In this document: piece after piece, positions 1-8,658 of the stretch
Layout of the letters: the number at the start of each line of letters is the position of its first letter
Numbering within the stretch: the first letter of the stretch is position 1
Origin: Chloroflexota bacterium
GTDB taxonomy: Bacteria; Chloroflexota; Anaerolineae; Anaerolineales; UBA11858
DNA length: 16,926 bases
NCBI GenBank assembly: GCA_003513015.1
Contig: DOTA01000154.1
Span: 1-16,926 of the forward strand
Direction: 5' to 3'
Made by a program: the position numbers and the translations under genes
Notes under the pieces: model-generated
Database searches by the model: none
Seen by the model: the letters and a program-made list of their open reading frames with translations, nothing else
Told to the model about the DNA's origin: nothing

Positions 1-236
1 AGCAAACCAAAAATCACCGCGAAAATCCCGGAGGCCAGAATGGGCTGCAAAATCACCCACGAAACACCCAGGGCAGTTTGTTTATAGCGCAGGCGGATAT
101 CGCGCCCCGCTAAAATTCCAAACAAATCGCGGTAGGCCCATAATTCCCGCACATTGAGCAGTTTCCAACCGCTGGTGCGCTGCACCCGGATATGCCACTT
201 GGGTTTATTTTCGAGCAAGAGTGGTTCGTTTGACAT
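1..236 (-). CDS. ABC-2 type polysaccharide export permease, N-terminal part
   Basis: Partial gene: it starts at the ATG at 236 and runs off the left edge, leaving about 78 codons. The N-terminus is a cytoplasmic stretch containing WHIRVQ and then LWAYRDLFGILAGRDIRLRY, followed by KQTALGVSWVILQPI and the first hydrophobic segment. This is the characteristic entry of the Wzm/TagG/KpsM-type permeases that, with an ATPase partner, export lipid-linked O-antigen, teichoic acid or capsule through the inner membrane. The matching ATPase (Wzt/TagH) would be expected further left, outside the window. A GAAAGAAG stretch precedes the ATG as a possible ribosome binding site, and a promoter-like sequence lies just upstream (269-297). 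Family assignment is good; the exported polymer is unknown. Confidence 0.85.
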   Translation of the reverse strand, partial: MSNEPLLLENKPKWHIRVQRTSGWKLLNVRELWAYRDLFGILAGRDIRLRYKQTALGVSWVILQPILASGIFAVIFGL

Positions 237-268
237 AAATTAGACTTCTTTCAAATTTTAGCGCGTGC

Positions 269-297
269 ATTCTGCCACCGAACAAGGACTTTGTCAA
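269..297 (-). promoter_or_regulatory. Predicted sigma70-type promoter for the ABC permease gene
   Basis: On the minus strand TTGACA (292-297) is followed after exactly 17 bases by CAGAAT (269-274), a perfect -35 box and a 4/6 match to the -10 box. Transcription would start near 262, giving a leader of about 25 bases before the ATG at 236. It lies in the longest real gap of the left half (237-430), after the end of asnB, where an independent promoter makes sense. Predicted by eye only. Confidence 0.5.
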
Positions 298-360
298 CGC
301 GCCCCAGCCCACAGGGAGCACTCATTATTTATAGATTGGCACTCAAACAGCACCCTGAGC

Positions 361-408
361 GCCAACCGGCCGCGTACTTCGACACCGCTCAGCAGGCTGC
401 CGGTTGGC
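361..408. repeat. Intergenic inverted repeat downstream of asnB
   Basis: GCCAACCGGC (361-370) and GCCGGTTGGC (399-408) are perfect 10-base inverted arms around a 28-base centre. The centre contains ACTTCGACACCGCTCAG, a wording I associate with dispersed intergenic palindromic repeats of several bacterial genomes. It sits 22 bases past the asnB stop codon. A hairpin in the asnB transcript is possible, but no run of T follows it, so it is not a classical intrinsic terminator. Confidence 0.5.
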
Positions 409-430
409 AGTCGATGGGGTGGCGGTGATT

Positions 431-2323
431 CTAAAAATCTTGAGCGTTTCCGGCCCACAACGCCAGTACGATTAAGGCATAAATGCGCTTGCCATGATCC
501 GCGCGGCCCCGGAGATGTTCCTCCAGGAGGCGCTGACGGGCAACAGGGGTGAACCAACCATCCAGGGGGGTACCCGGCCCGAGGAGCATCTCACGCGCCC
601 ACCCCGCCAGCGGACCGCGAAACCAACTCCCCACGGGGATGCCAAACCCCTGCTTGCCGCGGTTGAAAACCTCGGGCGGGAGTTGATCGGCAAAAGCCTC
701 TCGCAGCAGAATTTTTCCGGTGCGGCCGCTCACCCGTAAATCCGCGGGCAGGCGCGCCGCCCAGGCGGCCAGTTCATGATCCAAAAATGGGGAGCGTCCC
801 TCTAACGAGGCTGCCATGGTCATGCGATCCGCTTTGACCAGCAAATCGCCCGGCAAATAAGTATGGATGTCGGTGTAGAGCGTGCGGTCGAGGGCAGTTT
901 GAGCGGGCGCGGCCTCAAACTGCGCCACCATCCACGGTTCGATCTGAGCGATTTGGGCCGCGGCTAACAAATCGGGCTGCCAGAGATCAGCTTGCGCCGC
1001 GGGCGAAAAATAGGAACCCCAACGCAACAAGCTGGCGCGCGGATCGATTTGGACGATCTGTTCTAAGCGCTGCAAGCCATTAACCAGCCCCTGCCCAATG
1101 GGCTTATCGCCGCGATCCGGAAGCAGGCGCGCCATGCCCGGAATCCATTTTTGGGTGAGGAAGGCGGGCAAGCGCAGGTAGCGATCGGCCCAGGGGTCGA
1201 GCCAATAGCGCGGGTAACCGGCGAAGGCCTCATCGCCGCCATCGCCGTTGAGCGCCACGGTAACGTGCTCGCGGGTCAGCCGGGCCAGGTGGTAGAGCGG
1301 CAGCGCGGAGGGATCGGCAAACGGCTCGCCGAAATATGCGGCCAGCTTGCCCAGGGTCGCGGGGATATCCCCAAAGGTGAGCACAAACTCATGGTGATCG
1401 GTGGCATAGCGCTGGGCCACGGCGCGGGCATAGGGCAACTCCGAAAAACTCGCTTCTTCGAAACCCACCGAGAAGGTTTTAACCGGCTGGCTGCTGGCCT
1501 GTGCCATCAGCGCCACAATCACGCTCGAATCGATCCCGCCGCTGAGGTGCGCGCCTAAAGGCACATCGCTGAGCAAGCGGATGCGCACCGCTTCATCCAG
1601 GCGATGGCGCAGTTCGGCGGCTAAATCAGCTTTCGAGCCGCTTAATTTGGGTTCGTACCCGTAATCCCAGTAGCGCTCGATTTGCCAATTGCCAGCCTGC
1701 CAGAGGCCCCAATGGGCCGCGGGGAGTTTGAAAACCCCCTCGTAGGGCGTCCACGGTTCGGGGATGTATTGCAAGCTGAGATATTGAGCAATCGCCGGGA
1801 GATGAATCTCCGGCAAATGGGGTAAAGCCTTGAGCAAGCTGGGCAACTCAGAGCTAAAGAACAGTGAGCCATTTTGCAAGGTGTAATAAAAAGGCTTTTG
1901 CCCAAAGCGATCACGCGCCACAAACAGGCGTTGCCGGGTTGCATCCCAGATAGCGAAGGCGAACATGCCCCGCAGGTGCTGCACACAATTGGTGCCGTAT
2001 TCCTCGTAGAGATGGACAATCGCTTCGGTATCAGTGTGGGTGCGGAAGTGGTGGCCGCGGTGCTCCAAATCGGGGCGTAACTGGGGAAAATTGTAAATTT
2101 CACCGTTGAAAACGATCCAGAGGGTTTCGTCTTCGTTGGGGATGGGCTGGTCGCCAGTATTCAGGTCAATAATCGCGAGCCGCCGCATTGCCAGCCCCAC
2201 CCCCGGCGCGTGGAAAAAGCCGTCGCTATCGGGGCCGCGGTGCGTGATGGCCGCGTTCATGGATTGCAAAACCGCCGGGTCGAGGGGCTGATTGGGGTGA
2301 GTGATGCCGCAAATGCCGCACAT
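431..2323 (-). CDS. asnB: Asparagine synthase (glutamine-hydrolysing) / sugar amidotransferase
   Basis: 630 residues, a normal full length for AsnB. The protein begins MCGICG, so the initiator Met is removed and Cys2 becomes the N-terminal nucleophile of the class II glutamine amidotransferase domain (about residues 2-200, with RRLAIID near 47-53 and NGEIYN at 73-78). The second half is the ATP-pyrophosphatase synthetase domain with the PP-loop SGGIDSS at 261-267. The family converts aspartate, ATP and glutamine to asparagine. Members in surface polysaccharide loci (for example WbpS in Pseudomonas O-antigen clusters) are thought to turn uronic acids into uronamides. The setting here, with a UDP-sugar dehydrogenase and an epimerase in the same cluster, makes such a role plausible, but plain asparagine synthesis cannot be excluded. 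No clear Shine-Dalgarno sequence precedes the ATG; the leader is a heptamer repeat. Confidence 0.93.
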   Translation of the reverse strand: MCGICGITHPNQPLDPAVLQSMNAAITHRGPDSDGFFHAPGVGLAMRRLAIIDLNTGDQPIPNEDETLWIVFNGEIYNFPQLRPDLEHRGHHFRTHTDTEAIVHLYEEYGTNCVQHLRGMFAFAIWDATRQRLFVARDRFGQKPFYYTLQNGSLFFSSELPSLLKALPHLPEIHLPAIAQYLSLQYIPEPWTPYEGVFKLPAAHWGLWQAGNWQIERYWDYGYEPKLSGSKADLAAELRHRLDEAVRIRLLSDVPLGAHLSGGIDSSVIVALMAQASSQPVKTFSVGFEEASFSELPYARAVAQRYATDHHEFVLTFGDIPATLGKLAAYFGEPFADPSALPLYHLARLTREHVTVALNGDGGDEAFAGYPRYWLDPWADRYLRLPAFLTQKWIPGMARLLPDRGDKPIGQGLVNGLQRLEQIVQIDPRASLLRWGSYFSPAAQADLWQPDLLAAAQIAQIEPWMVAQFEAAPAQTALDRTLYTDIHTYLPGDLLVKADRMTMAASLEGRSPFLDHELAAWAARLPADLRVSGRTGKILLREAFADQLPPEVFNRGKQGFGIPVGSWFRGPLAGWAREMLLGPGTPLDGWFTPVARQRLLEEHLRGRADHGKRIYALIVLALWAGNAQDF

Positions 2324-2331
2324 GGGGGTAT

Positions 2332-2389
2332 GTGTCAGGTGATTCAGTGTCAGGTGTCCGTATTTACCTGTCTACTTTTTACCTGCCTC
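2332..2389. repeat. Degenerate heptamer repeat at the 3' end of a GT4 gene
   Basis: On the plus strand GTGTCAG occurs at 2332 and 2347, followed by GTGTCCG (2354), TATTTAC (2361), CTGTCTA (2368) and CTGCCTC (2383), with two 8-base spacings breaking the phase. The array spans the stop codon of the GT4 gene (2372-2374) and fills most of the gap before asnB. It is the most degenerate of the clear arrays in the window. Confidence 0.55.
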
Positions 2390-3511
2390 CAGATTCTTTA
2401 GGATTTCAAGATACTGCTGCGCGGTCACATCCCAAGTGTAGGAGGCGACGACCCGTTGGCGGGAGGCCGCCCCCATGCTTTGCTGCCTCTCCGGGCTCGT
2501 GAGCATTTCACGCAGAGAACTTTGGAGGGCTGCCGCGTCCCCAGAGGGCACCAGCATCCCGTTGAAGCCCGGCGTGACCAGTTCTTCGTTGCCCGCGATC
2601 TGCGAGGCAATCACGGGCAGGCCGGAGGCCATGGCTTCGAGCACCACGTTGGGCATACCTTCGTGCCGCGAGGGCGCAACGTACAGATTGGCGCGCTGGT
2701 ATTGCTCTACCACGGCCTCGCCCGTCAGCCAGCCGGTAAAATGGATGCGGTCGAGCATTCCCAGGGCGCGGGCCTGCGCTTCAAGGTGTGGGCGTTGGTT
2801 GCCGTCTCCCACCAGGGTAAGCTGCCACTCTAAATCCAGCAAGCCACCCAATGCCTGGAAAAGAACATCTAACCCCTTTTGGTAAACGATTCGCCCCACA
2901 AACAGCATCCGCCCCGGGTTCCAGGTGCGCTCTACGGGCGCAAAGTGATCCACATCCACCCCGTTAGGGATAATTTCAATCGGCATTTGGGGATCGAATG
3001 CCACCCCCAAATCTAGCAATCCGCCACTGTTGGCCACCACCGCGCCCGCCCGCCTCCAGATGCGGCGCAAAAAAGGGCCGATCAGGCGATGGTAGGTGCC
3101 GAAATCGTAGGGGCGAAAGCCGGGCACATCGCCGCCGCGCAGCGAGACGATATAGGGCACGCCGAAAATCCAGCGCGTGAGCCAGGTGATGGCCCCGCTG
3201 GGCATGCCAAAAAAGGCGATGATAGCATCGGGTTTCCAGGAACGCACGAAAGGGAGAGCGTGCAACCCGCCGCTAAGGATGAAACTGAGTTGCTCTGCTG
3301 GGCCGGAGCGATCCATATTTTTGCGCAAGGCGCGAATGCGGCGCACCAGCACGCCGTTTTGGATTTCTTCGCGCGGCAAGCCGGAGAATTGCACCGTCAT
3401 CACGGCAACCTGTTGACCTTGCTCGACCAGGGTACGCGCTAAATTAGCGCTGGCATTGCCCGCGCCGCCGCCCAGAGGGGGATACTCACTGTTGATGATT
3501 AAAATTCGCAT
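2372..3511 (-). CDS. Glycosyltransferase family 4 (GT-B fold)
   Basis: 379 residues from the ATG at 3511 (MRILIINSEYPP). An in-frame TTG at 3532 would add seven unconvincing residues, so the ATG is preferred because the family starts directly at this first beta strand. The N-terminal Rossmann domain has the glycine loop GGGAGNAS (14-21). The C-terminal donor domain has IPNGVD (181-186), MLFVGR (202-207), LTLVGDG (231-237) and the E-x7-E signature with E284 and E292 in EGMPNVVLE. The family transfers a sugar from a nucleotide donor with retention of configuration, on the cytoplasmic face. The specific sugar cannot be read from the sequence. It is separated from asnB by 48 bases of repeat, and its last residues lie inside that repeat. 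Confidence 0.93.
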   Translation of the reverse strand: MRILIINSEYPPLGGGAGNASANLARTLVEQGQQVAVMTVQFSGLPREEIQNGVLVRRIRALRKNMDRSGPAEQLSFILSGGLHALPFVRSWKPDAIIAFFGMPSGAITWLTRWIFGVPYIVSLRGGDVPGFRPYDFGTYHRLIGPFLRRIWRRAGAVVANSGGLLDLGVAFDPQMPIEIIPNGVDVDHFAPVERTWNPGRMLFVGRIVYQKGLDVLFQALGGLLDLEWQLTLVGDGNQRPHLEAQARALGMLDRIHFTGWLTGEAVVEQYQRANLYVAPSRHEGMPNVVLEAMASGLPVIASQIAGNEELVTPGFNGMLVPSGDAAALQSSLREMLTSPERQQSMGAASRQRVVASYTWDVTAQQYLEILKNLEAGKK

Positions 3512-3547
3512 AAATTTTCGTGTTTGCGGCAAAACCGTGACAGGAAA

Positions 3548-3621
3548 TTACCGCAGAATACGCTAAGAGCGCTGAGTTTTTTGCTTATTTTTCTCTGCGT
3601 TCTCCGCGATCTCAGCGGTAA
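3548..3621. repeat. Inverted pair of nonamer repeats
   Basis: Two 29-base arms (3548-3576 and 3593-3621) are imperfect inverted copies around a 16-base T-rich loop. The right arm has three 9-base units of the form TCTCnGCGn at 3592-3600, 3601-3609 and 3610-3618. The left arm holds three similar units in reverse orientation (3550-3576). The element sits in the 141-base gap between the 674-residue membrane protein gene and the GT4 gene. It could fold into a long hairpin in RNA; a terminator role is possible but the flank lacks a clean U tract. Confidence 0.65.
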
Positions 3622-3652
3622 GGTTGACAAAGGTATATGATGTGTTTTTTCA

Positions 3653-5677
3653 TCATGGGCAATTCGCGGGCTCATCCCGAGGCGCTAAAATTTGCACACC
3701 CGACTCAGGGAAAGTAATTTTACGCCAATACGAGCACAAAATCGGCTGCGAAACTTCCACCACCCAGGCGTTATTCTCTTCGGCCCAACTCTCGCCGCGT
3801 TCTTTAATAGTATCAAACAGCGGGTCGGTGATAATCAGGTCAAAGCGCTGTTCGTGAATCTCCTGCTGGAAGGTATCCAGATAATTCCGGTTGCCCGCCA
3901 TGACCATCTCCATCAGGAAAACTTTTTCATATTCGGGCACCAGTTGCACGCCATTTAGATAATCAAAGGTGAGCAACTGTCGTTCTGAGATGAACAAAAT
4001 TTCGCCGCCATCTTCGAGGGCGCGGTCAATATTACGCTGCATTTTGAGGAGCGAATCCGCCGCAATTTGAGGATGATATGGCACAAATTGGCTGGATAAA
4101 CTCTGCGAAAATAGCACGGGGATCGCCACGATTAACAGATTCAATCCGGGCGGGATTTGAGCGTGTGGCGATTCAGACCCGGCAACCGGGGTGGCGCGCC
4201 GGAAATAGAAATAACTGCCAATCACAAGCAATGCAGTTAAATAAGCATCCAGATTATGCAAGTTGCTGCCGCCCCCAATTTTCACGCTCACCACTACGCC
4301 ACCCAACAATAGCACGCCCAAAATAGCCGCCAACCCCAGCCAGGTAAGCGGGTGCCAATGAATTTTCTCATGGCGCAGGCGATACCCAATCAGCAAAAAG
4401 ATCGGCAGTGAAACCAGCAGCGTACCCGTTAAAATCCCCAAAAAGTAAGTGGAGTTGGGGAAGAGCCGGTACCAGAGCAAATCGGAGGTAAAGCTGGAGG
4501 TAAACTGCTCGGCAGCATTGCCCGACCAGATGATGTAAGCAGCCTGGGAAGCAAAAGCGACCATGGTTCCGGCCGCCACCCAGATCAACGGCCACGCTAG
4601 ATAACGGACGGCAATGTGGAAGGTTGGAAGTTTGGAAGGTTGCAACCCATCCCCTCCGTTCTTCCACGCTTCCAGTAAAAATGGCTTTTCGAGAAAATAC
4701 AGGGTTGCGGCCAGCATCCCCGGCACCGGGAACCAGTTCAGGCGGCTGACTCCCGCCCAAGCGGAGGCCAGCGCCACAATCAGCAGCGAACGCCAAAAGC
4801 GCCGCGGATCAAAGCCCCACAATACCAGCATGATCATCACCAGCAGGTGATAATAAACCGGCCCCTGCCATAAAAACAAGAATGTCCAGGCTAAAAAGAG
4901 CAACAGCCAGGTTTGGGAGGCAATTTTCAAGCGCCGGGCCAGCAGCCAGGCCGCGCCTAATGAGCAGGCCAGCCACAAAAACACCTGCCAGGCGCGGTGA
5001 AACCAGAGCGGCAGCGTACTTAGCAGAAACGGCAGTGATTGCAGCCAATAGCGGGTGGGGTGCAACGTGGAGGGTGGCACCGCGAACCCATAGATTTTCT
5101 CGGAGAAAAACAGGGAGGCATAATAATAGCGGCTGGCTTCAGACCAATTCAACGAGAAAGGGTTTAGTGAAATATCCGGCAAAAATTGCGAAACCCGGTA
5201 GCAGATTCCCACGATCAGCAGCGCCAGTGCGAGGATATTAAGCCAATTGGCCATGGGCAGGGTGCGGCGCAGCAACAACGCTACCACGGTGACAATCAGG
5301 CCAAAGAGCAGCCAGCGAAAAGCCGCCGAGTTAAAGAAATCACCAAGGGGGAAGAGCACAAACAGCGAGAATGCCAGAATCAAAACCAGCAGCAGGCCGA
5401 TCACAACCGGTTTTTGGGCGGGCAAATGTTGGATGAACCGGCTGGTGAGAGAGATCATACGGCGGCGGTGGCGCGTCCAGGTGAGCAACAAGAGGGCAAA
5501 ACCAAACCCTGAAAGGCAGATCAGGCCAAAGAGCAGCAGCCACATCTGGGAGGTGAGGGAGAAGATCACCCCTAAATCCCGGATTTGGCGGTAGAGTTGC
5601 AGGGTTAGCTGCAGCCAAAAGAGCAGTAACCCACCCAAAACCAGCCGGAGTGCCGCCAAACGGTCGGAGGTTTTCAT
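3653..5677 (-). CDS. Orphan polytopic membrane protein, possible GT-C type glycosyltransferase
   Basis: 674 residues with roughly a dozen hydrophobic segments (for example about 9-29, 45-68, 91-111, 119-137, 146-166), then a soluble C-terminal domain from about 540 to the end. I recognise no named family. Notable conserved-looking stretches are NWSEASRYYY (177-186) in the first long loop, where GT-C enzymes carry acidic catalytic residues, HPTRYWLQS (206-214), and KIGGGSNLHNLD (466-477). The tail has a beta-alpha pattern (GGEILFISER, RFDLIITDPLFD) often seen at the end of such transporters or transferases. Its ATG overlaps the stop of the YbhN-like gene by 4 bases (ATGA), so the two are probably translationally coupled. 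Residues 344-353 are encoded by a heptamer repeat. A lipid-linked sugar transferase is an inference from context. Confidence 0.75.
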   Translation of the reverse strand: MKTSDRLAALRLVLGGLLLFWLQLTLQLYRQIRDLGVIFSLTSQMWLLLFGLICLSGFGFALLLLTWTRHRRRMISLTSRFIQHLPAQKPVVIGLLLVLILAFSLFVLFPLGDFFNSAAFRWLLFGLIVTVVALLLRRTLPMANWLNILALALLIVGICYRVSQFLPDISLNPFSLNWSEASRYYYASLFFSEKIYGFAVPPSTLHPTRYWLQSLPFLLSTLPLWFHRAWQVFLWLACSLGAAWLLARRLKIASQTWLLLFLAWTFLFLWQGPVYYHLLVMIMLVLWGFDPRRFWRSLLIVALASAWAGVSRLNWFPVPGMLAATLYFLEKPFLLEAWKNGGDGLQPSKLPTFHIAVRYLAWPLIWVAAGTMVAFASQAAYIIWSGNAAEQFTSSFTSDLLWYRLFPNSTYFLGILTGTLLVSLPIFLLIGYRLRHEKIHWHPLTWLGLAAILGVLLLGGVVVSVKIGGGSNLHNLDAYLTALLVIGSYFYFRRATPVAGSESPHAQIPPGLNLLIVAIPVLFSQSLSSQFVPYHPQIAADSLLKMQRNIDRALEDGGEILFISERQLLTFDYLNGVQLVPEYEKVFLMEMVMAGNRNYLDTFQQEIHEQRFDLIITDPLFDTIKERGESWAEENNAWVVEVSQPILCSYWRKITFPESGVQILAPRDEPANCP
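4616..4645. repeat. Heptamer repeat inside the coding region of the 674-residue protein
   Basis: Plus-strand units GGAAGGT, TGGAAGT, TTGGAAG and GTTGCAA follow each other at 4618, 4625, 4632 and 4639. They encode, in frame, the polar stretch GLQPSKLPTF (residues 344-353), between two membrane segments. The wording resembles the intergenic arrays of this window, which suggests insertion or expansion of a heptamer element in a tolerant loop. Confidence 0.55.
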
Positions 5678-6639
5678 CCATCCACCTCATCCAATGACGT
5701 GATGGAATCCTTGCGTCCCGCGATAATCCCCGGAACGAAGGCCGCGCCAGGCAGGCTCGCTAACATCGTGAGGGTGCGGAAGATCAGAGCGACGGTCAGG
5801 CTGTTATGAAGCGAGGCGCCGCCCACTTGCGAGAAAATCAGCGAGATGGAGAGTTCTTGCAAGCCATAGCCGTTGATCGAGATAGGCAGCAGGGTAACGA
5901 GGTAAACGAAGCTATACAGCCCGGCTACCAGTCCAAAGGGGACCGGATCCCCCAGACCGATGAAGAGCGCCCAAAGGATGCCGAAGAAACTCAGCATGTG
6001 GACTACGGTGAAGGCGAAAGAACCGAGCAGCGAAGTGGGGTGCTGCCACCAATATTTGATGGCCTGCATGATTTTGCGAAGAATGCTGAGAATTTTTTGC
6101 CAGATTTTGTGGAAGATGGAATTCCCAGCCAGCAGCATGATTGGCGCAGAACTCAGGCCGCTCATTATTGGGCCGGATTTGATCCAGGCAAGTAAGGGCA
6201 ATAAACCAAATGGTACCATCAGCACCATACCGAACATGCCAATCAGGCGGTCGGCGATCAGGGAGGCGGCGATGACGGAGCCATCCAAACCATACTGCAC
6301 CGCACCTGCCAGCCGGACGATATCGCCGCCGATAGTGGTGGGCAAAAAATTGGTCGCGAATAACCCGGCAAAGGTCAGACGCAGCACTTGGCCCCAGGAG
6401 GTTTTGAGATCGGTGGCGCGCAACAGAGCATACCAGCGGCCGGTGACGGCAAAGCGCGAGATAATCATCAAGCCCGCCGCGAGCACAAAAATCCACAGCG
6501 GAATTTCCGTCAGGGCCAGGCCAATCTCGTGCCAGCCTTGCCGGCTGAGCAAGTAAATCATCAAGGCGATGGAAAGCAAGCTGCCTCCCCAGCGCAACAA
6601 ACTGGCTCCGCGAGATGAATTTGGTTTCTCGAGGTTCAT
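5674..6639 (-). CDS. YbhN/LPG-synthase transmembrane-region protein (flippase-like, UPF0104)
   Basis: 321 residues with about eight membrane segments, a usual length for stand-alone members. It carries the two hallmark stretches of the family: FATNFLPTTIGGDIVRL (94-110) and ASLIADRLIG (125-134). The family is the membrane part of MprF and also occurs alone (YbhN, AglD); several members are thought to move or handle polyprenyl-linked or lipid-linked substrates. It is locked between two ATGA overlaps, with the GT2 gene upstream (6636-6639) and the 674-residue gene downstream (5674-5677), so all three are likely made in step. Movement of the polyprenyl-phosphate sugar made by the GT2 is the simplest role, but it is inferred. 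Confidence 0.88.
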   Translation of the reverse strand: MNLEKPNSSRGASLLRWGGSLLSIALMIYLLSRQGWHEIGLALTEIPLWIFVLAAGLMIISRFAVTGRWYALLRATDLKTSWGQVLRLTFAGLFATNFLPTTIGGDIVRLAGAVQYGLDGSVIAASLIADRLIGMFGMVLMVPFGLLPLLAWIKSGPIMSGLSSAPIMLLAGNSIFHKIWQKILSILRKIMQAIKYWWQHPTSLLGSFAFTVVHMLSFFGILWALFIGLGDPVPFGLVAGLYSFVYLVTLLPISINGYGLQELSISLIFSQVGGASLHNSLTVALIFRTLTMLASLPGAAFVPGIIAGRKDSITSLDEVDG

Positions 6640-7595
6640 TCTGGTTTTTGGCGGTTGTCGATCACCCGGCGTAATGTATAGGTTGGTTTGGATTGGGCTT
6701 CATGGTAGGTGCGCACCTGCAATTCAGCGATCAGCCCCATCAAAATGGATTGGAAGCCCATAATCATGAACATCACGCTGACAATGAAGAGGGGAGAATC
6801 AAAAACTGAAACCTGGAACCACAAGCGGCGCACCAACAAGAATAGCAACATCACTGAACTTGCCGCGGCCAAAGACATGCCTGCGCCGCCAAACAAATAG
6901 ATCGGCTTGTGCGAGTAGCTGATTAAGAATTTGACGGTAAAAAGATCGAGCACCACCTTGAGGGTACGTTCCAGGCCATATTTGGCTTTGCCATAACGGC
7001 GGGGATGGTGGCGCACGGGCACTTCCACGATTTTAGCGCCCACATAACCGGCATAGGCGGGGATGAAGCGGTGCATTTCGCCGTACAGCCGGAAACCGGT
7101 GAGCACTTCGCGGCGGTAAGCCTTGAGCGTGCAGCCGTAATCGTGCAGTTCAACCCCGGTGACACGCGAGATCAGGCCATTGGCCATGCGAGAGGGCAAA
7201 GTGCGGGTAATAAAAGTATCCTGGCGTTTGACGCGCCAACCACTGACCACATCATAGCCCTCCTCGATTTTGTCGAGCATCATGGGGATGTCGGCGGGAT
7301 CGTTTTGCATATCGGCATCCATCAGCACAATGATCTCACCTTCGGCATGGTCGATGCCCGCGGCAATGGCGGCAGTCTGTCCAAAGTTACGCCGGAAAGT
7401 CACCACGATGATGTGTTCGGGATCATCGGCGGCATACTGCTCCAAAACCGCCAAACTGCCATCCCGACTGCCATCATCCACAAAGACCACCTGCCATGGG
7501 TAGCTCTGCTCCCCTAAGGCCTGGTAAAGCGCCTCATGTAACATATCCAGGCTCTCTTCTTCGTTATAAACCGGAATCACCACCGATAATCGCAT
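6636..7595 (-). CDS. GT2 polyprenyl-phosphate sugar synthase (DPM1/ArnC/GtrB-like)
   Basis: 319 residues from the ATG at 7595 (MRLSVVIPVYNEEESL). An in-frame TTG at 7607 lies in the Shine-Dalgarno region: GGAG sits 6 bases before the chosen ATG. The GT-A domain shows VVFVDDGSRD (36-45), the metal-binding DADMQNDP (93-100) and HPRRYGKAKYG (197-207), all typical of dolichyl/undecaprenyl-phosphate mannosyl- or glucosyltransferases. Two C-terminal membrane segments (about 231-256 and 267-291) match the ArnC/GtrB layout. The enzyme would transfer a hexose-type sugar from a nucleotide donor to undecaprenyl phosphate on the inner face. Only 14 bases separate it from gmd. The actual sugar is unknown; a mannose-derived donor would fit GDP-mannose chemistry next door. 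Confidence 0.92.
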   Translation of the reverse strand: MRLSVVIPVYNEEESLDMLHEALYQALGEQSYPWQVVFVDDGSRDGSLAVLEQYAADDPEHIIVVTFRRNFGQTAAIAAGIDHAEGEIIVLMDADMQNDPADIPMMLDKIEEGYDVVSGWRVKRQDTFITRTLPSRMANGLISRVTGVELHDYGCTLKAYRREVLTGFRLYGEMHRFIPAYAGYVGAKIVEVPVRHHPRRYGKAKYGLERTLKVVLDLFTVKFLISYSHKPIYLFGGAGMSLAAASSVMLLFLLVRRLWFQVSVFDSPLFIVSVMFMIMGFQSILMGLIAELQVRTYHEAQSKPTYTLRRVIDNRQKPE

Positions 7596-7609
7596 AACAT
7601 TCTCCAAAA

Positions 7610-8599
<990 letters not shown>

Positions 8600-8610
8600 T
8601 CAAGACCTGA

Positions 8611-8638
8611 ATTATAACCTTTCCCCTTTGATGGTCAA
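8611..8638 (-). promoter_or_regulatory. Predicted strong sigma70-type promoter of the gmd operon
   Basis: Minus strand TTGACC (8633-8638), a 16-base spacer, then a perfect TATAAT (8611-8616). Transcription would begin near 8604, giving a leader of about 26 bases that contains the GGAGG ribosome binding site of gmd. It lies between the end of the GT39-like gene (8659) and gmd, and would drive gmd, the GT2, the YbhN-like and the 674-residue genes. Confidence 0.7.
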
Positions 8639-8658
8639 GAGAATGTTTCGAGCAACGG

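Noticed and set aside
3512..3532. TTG start seven codons upstream for the GT4 gene (likewise TTG at 7607, 8596 and 10269 for other genes)
   Set aside because: In each case an ATG directly precedes the conserved first strand, and for the GT2 and gmd genes a Shine-Dalgarno sequence lies between the TTG and the ATG.
3624..3629. Perfect TTGACA on the plus strand
   Set aside because: No -10 box at 16-18 bases and no plus-strand gene downstream.
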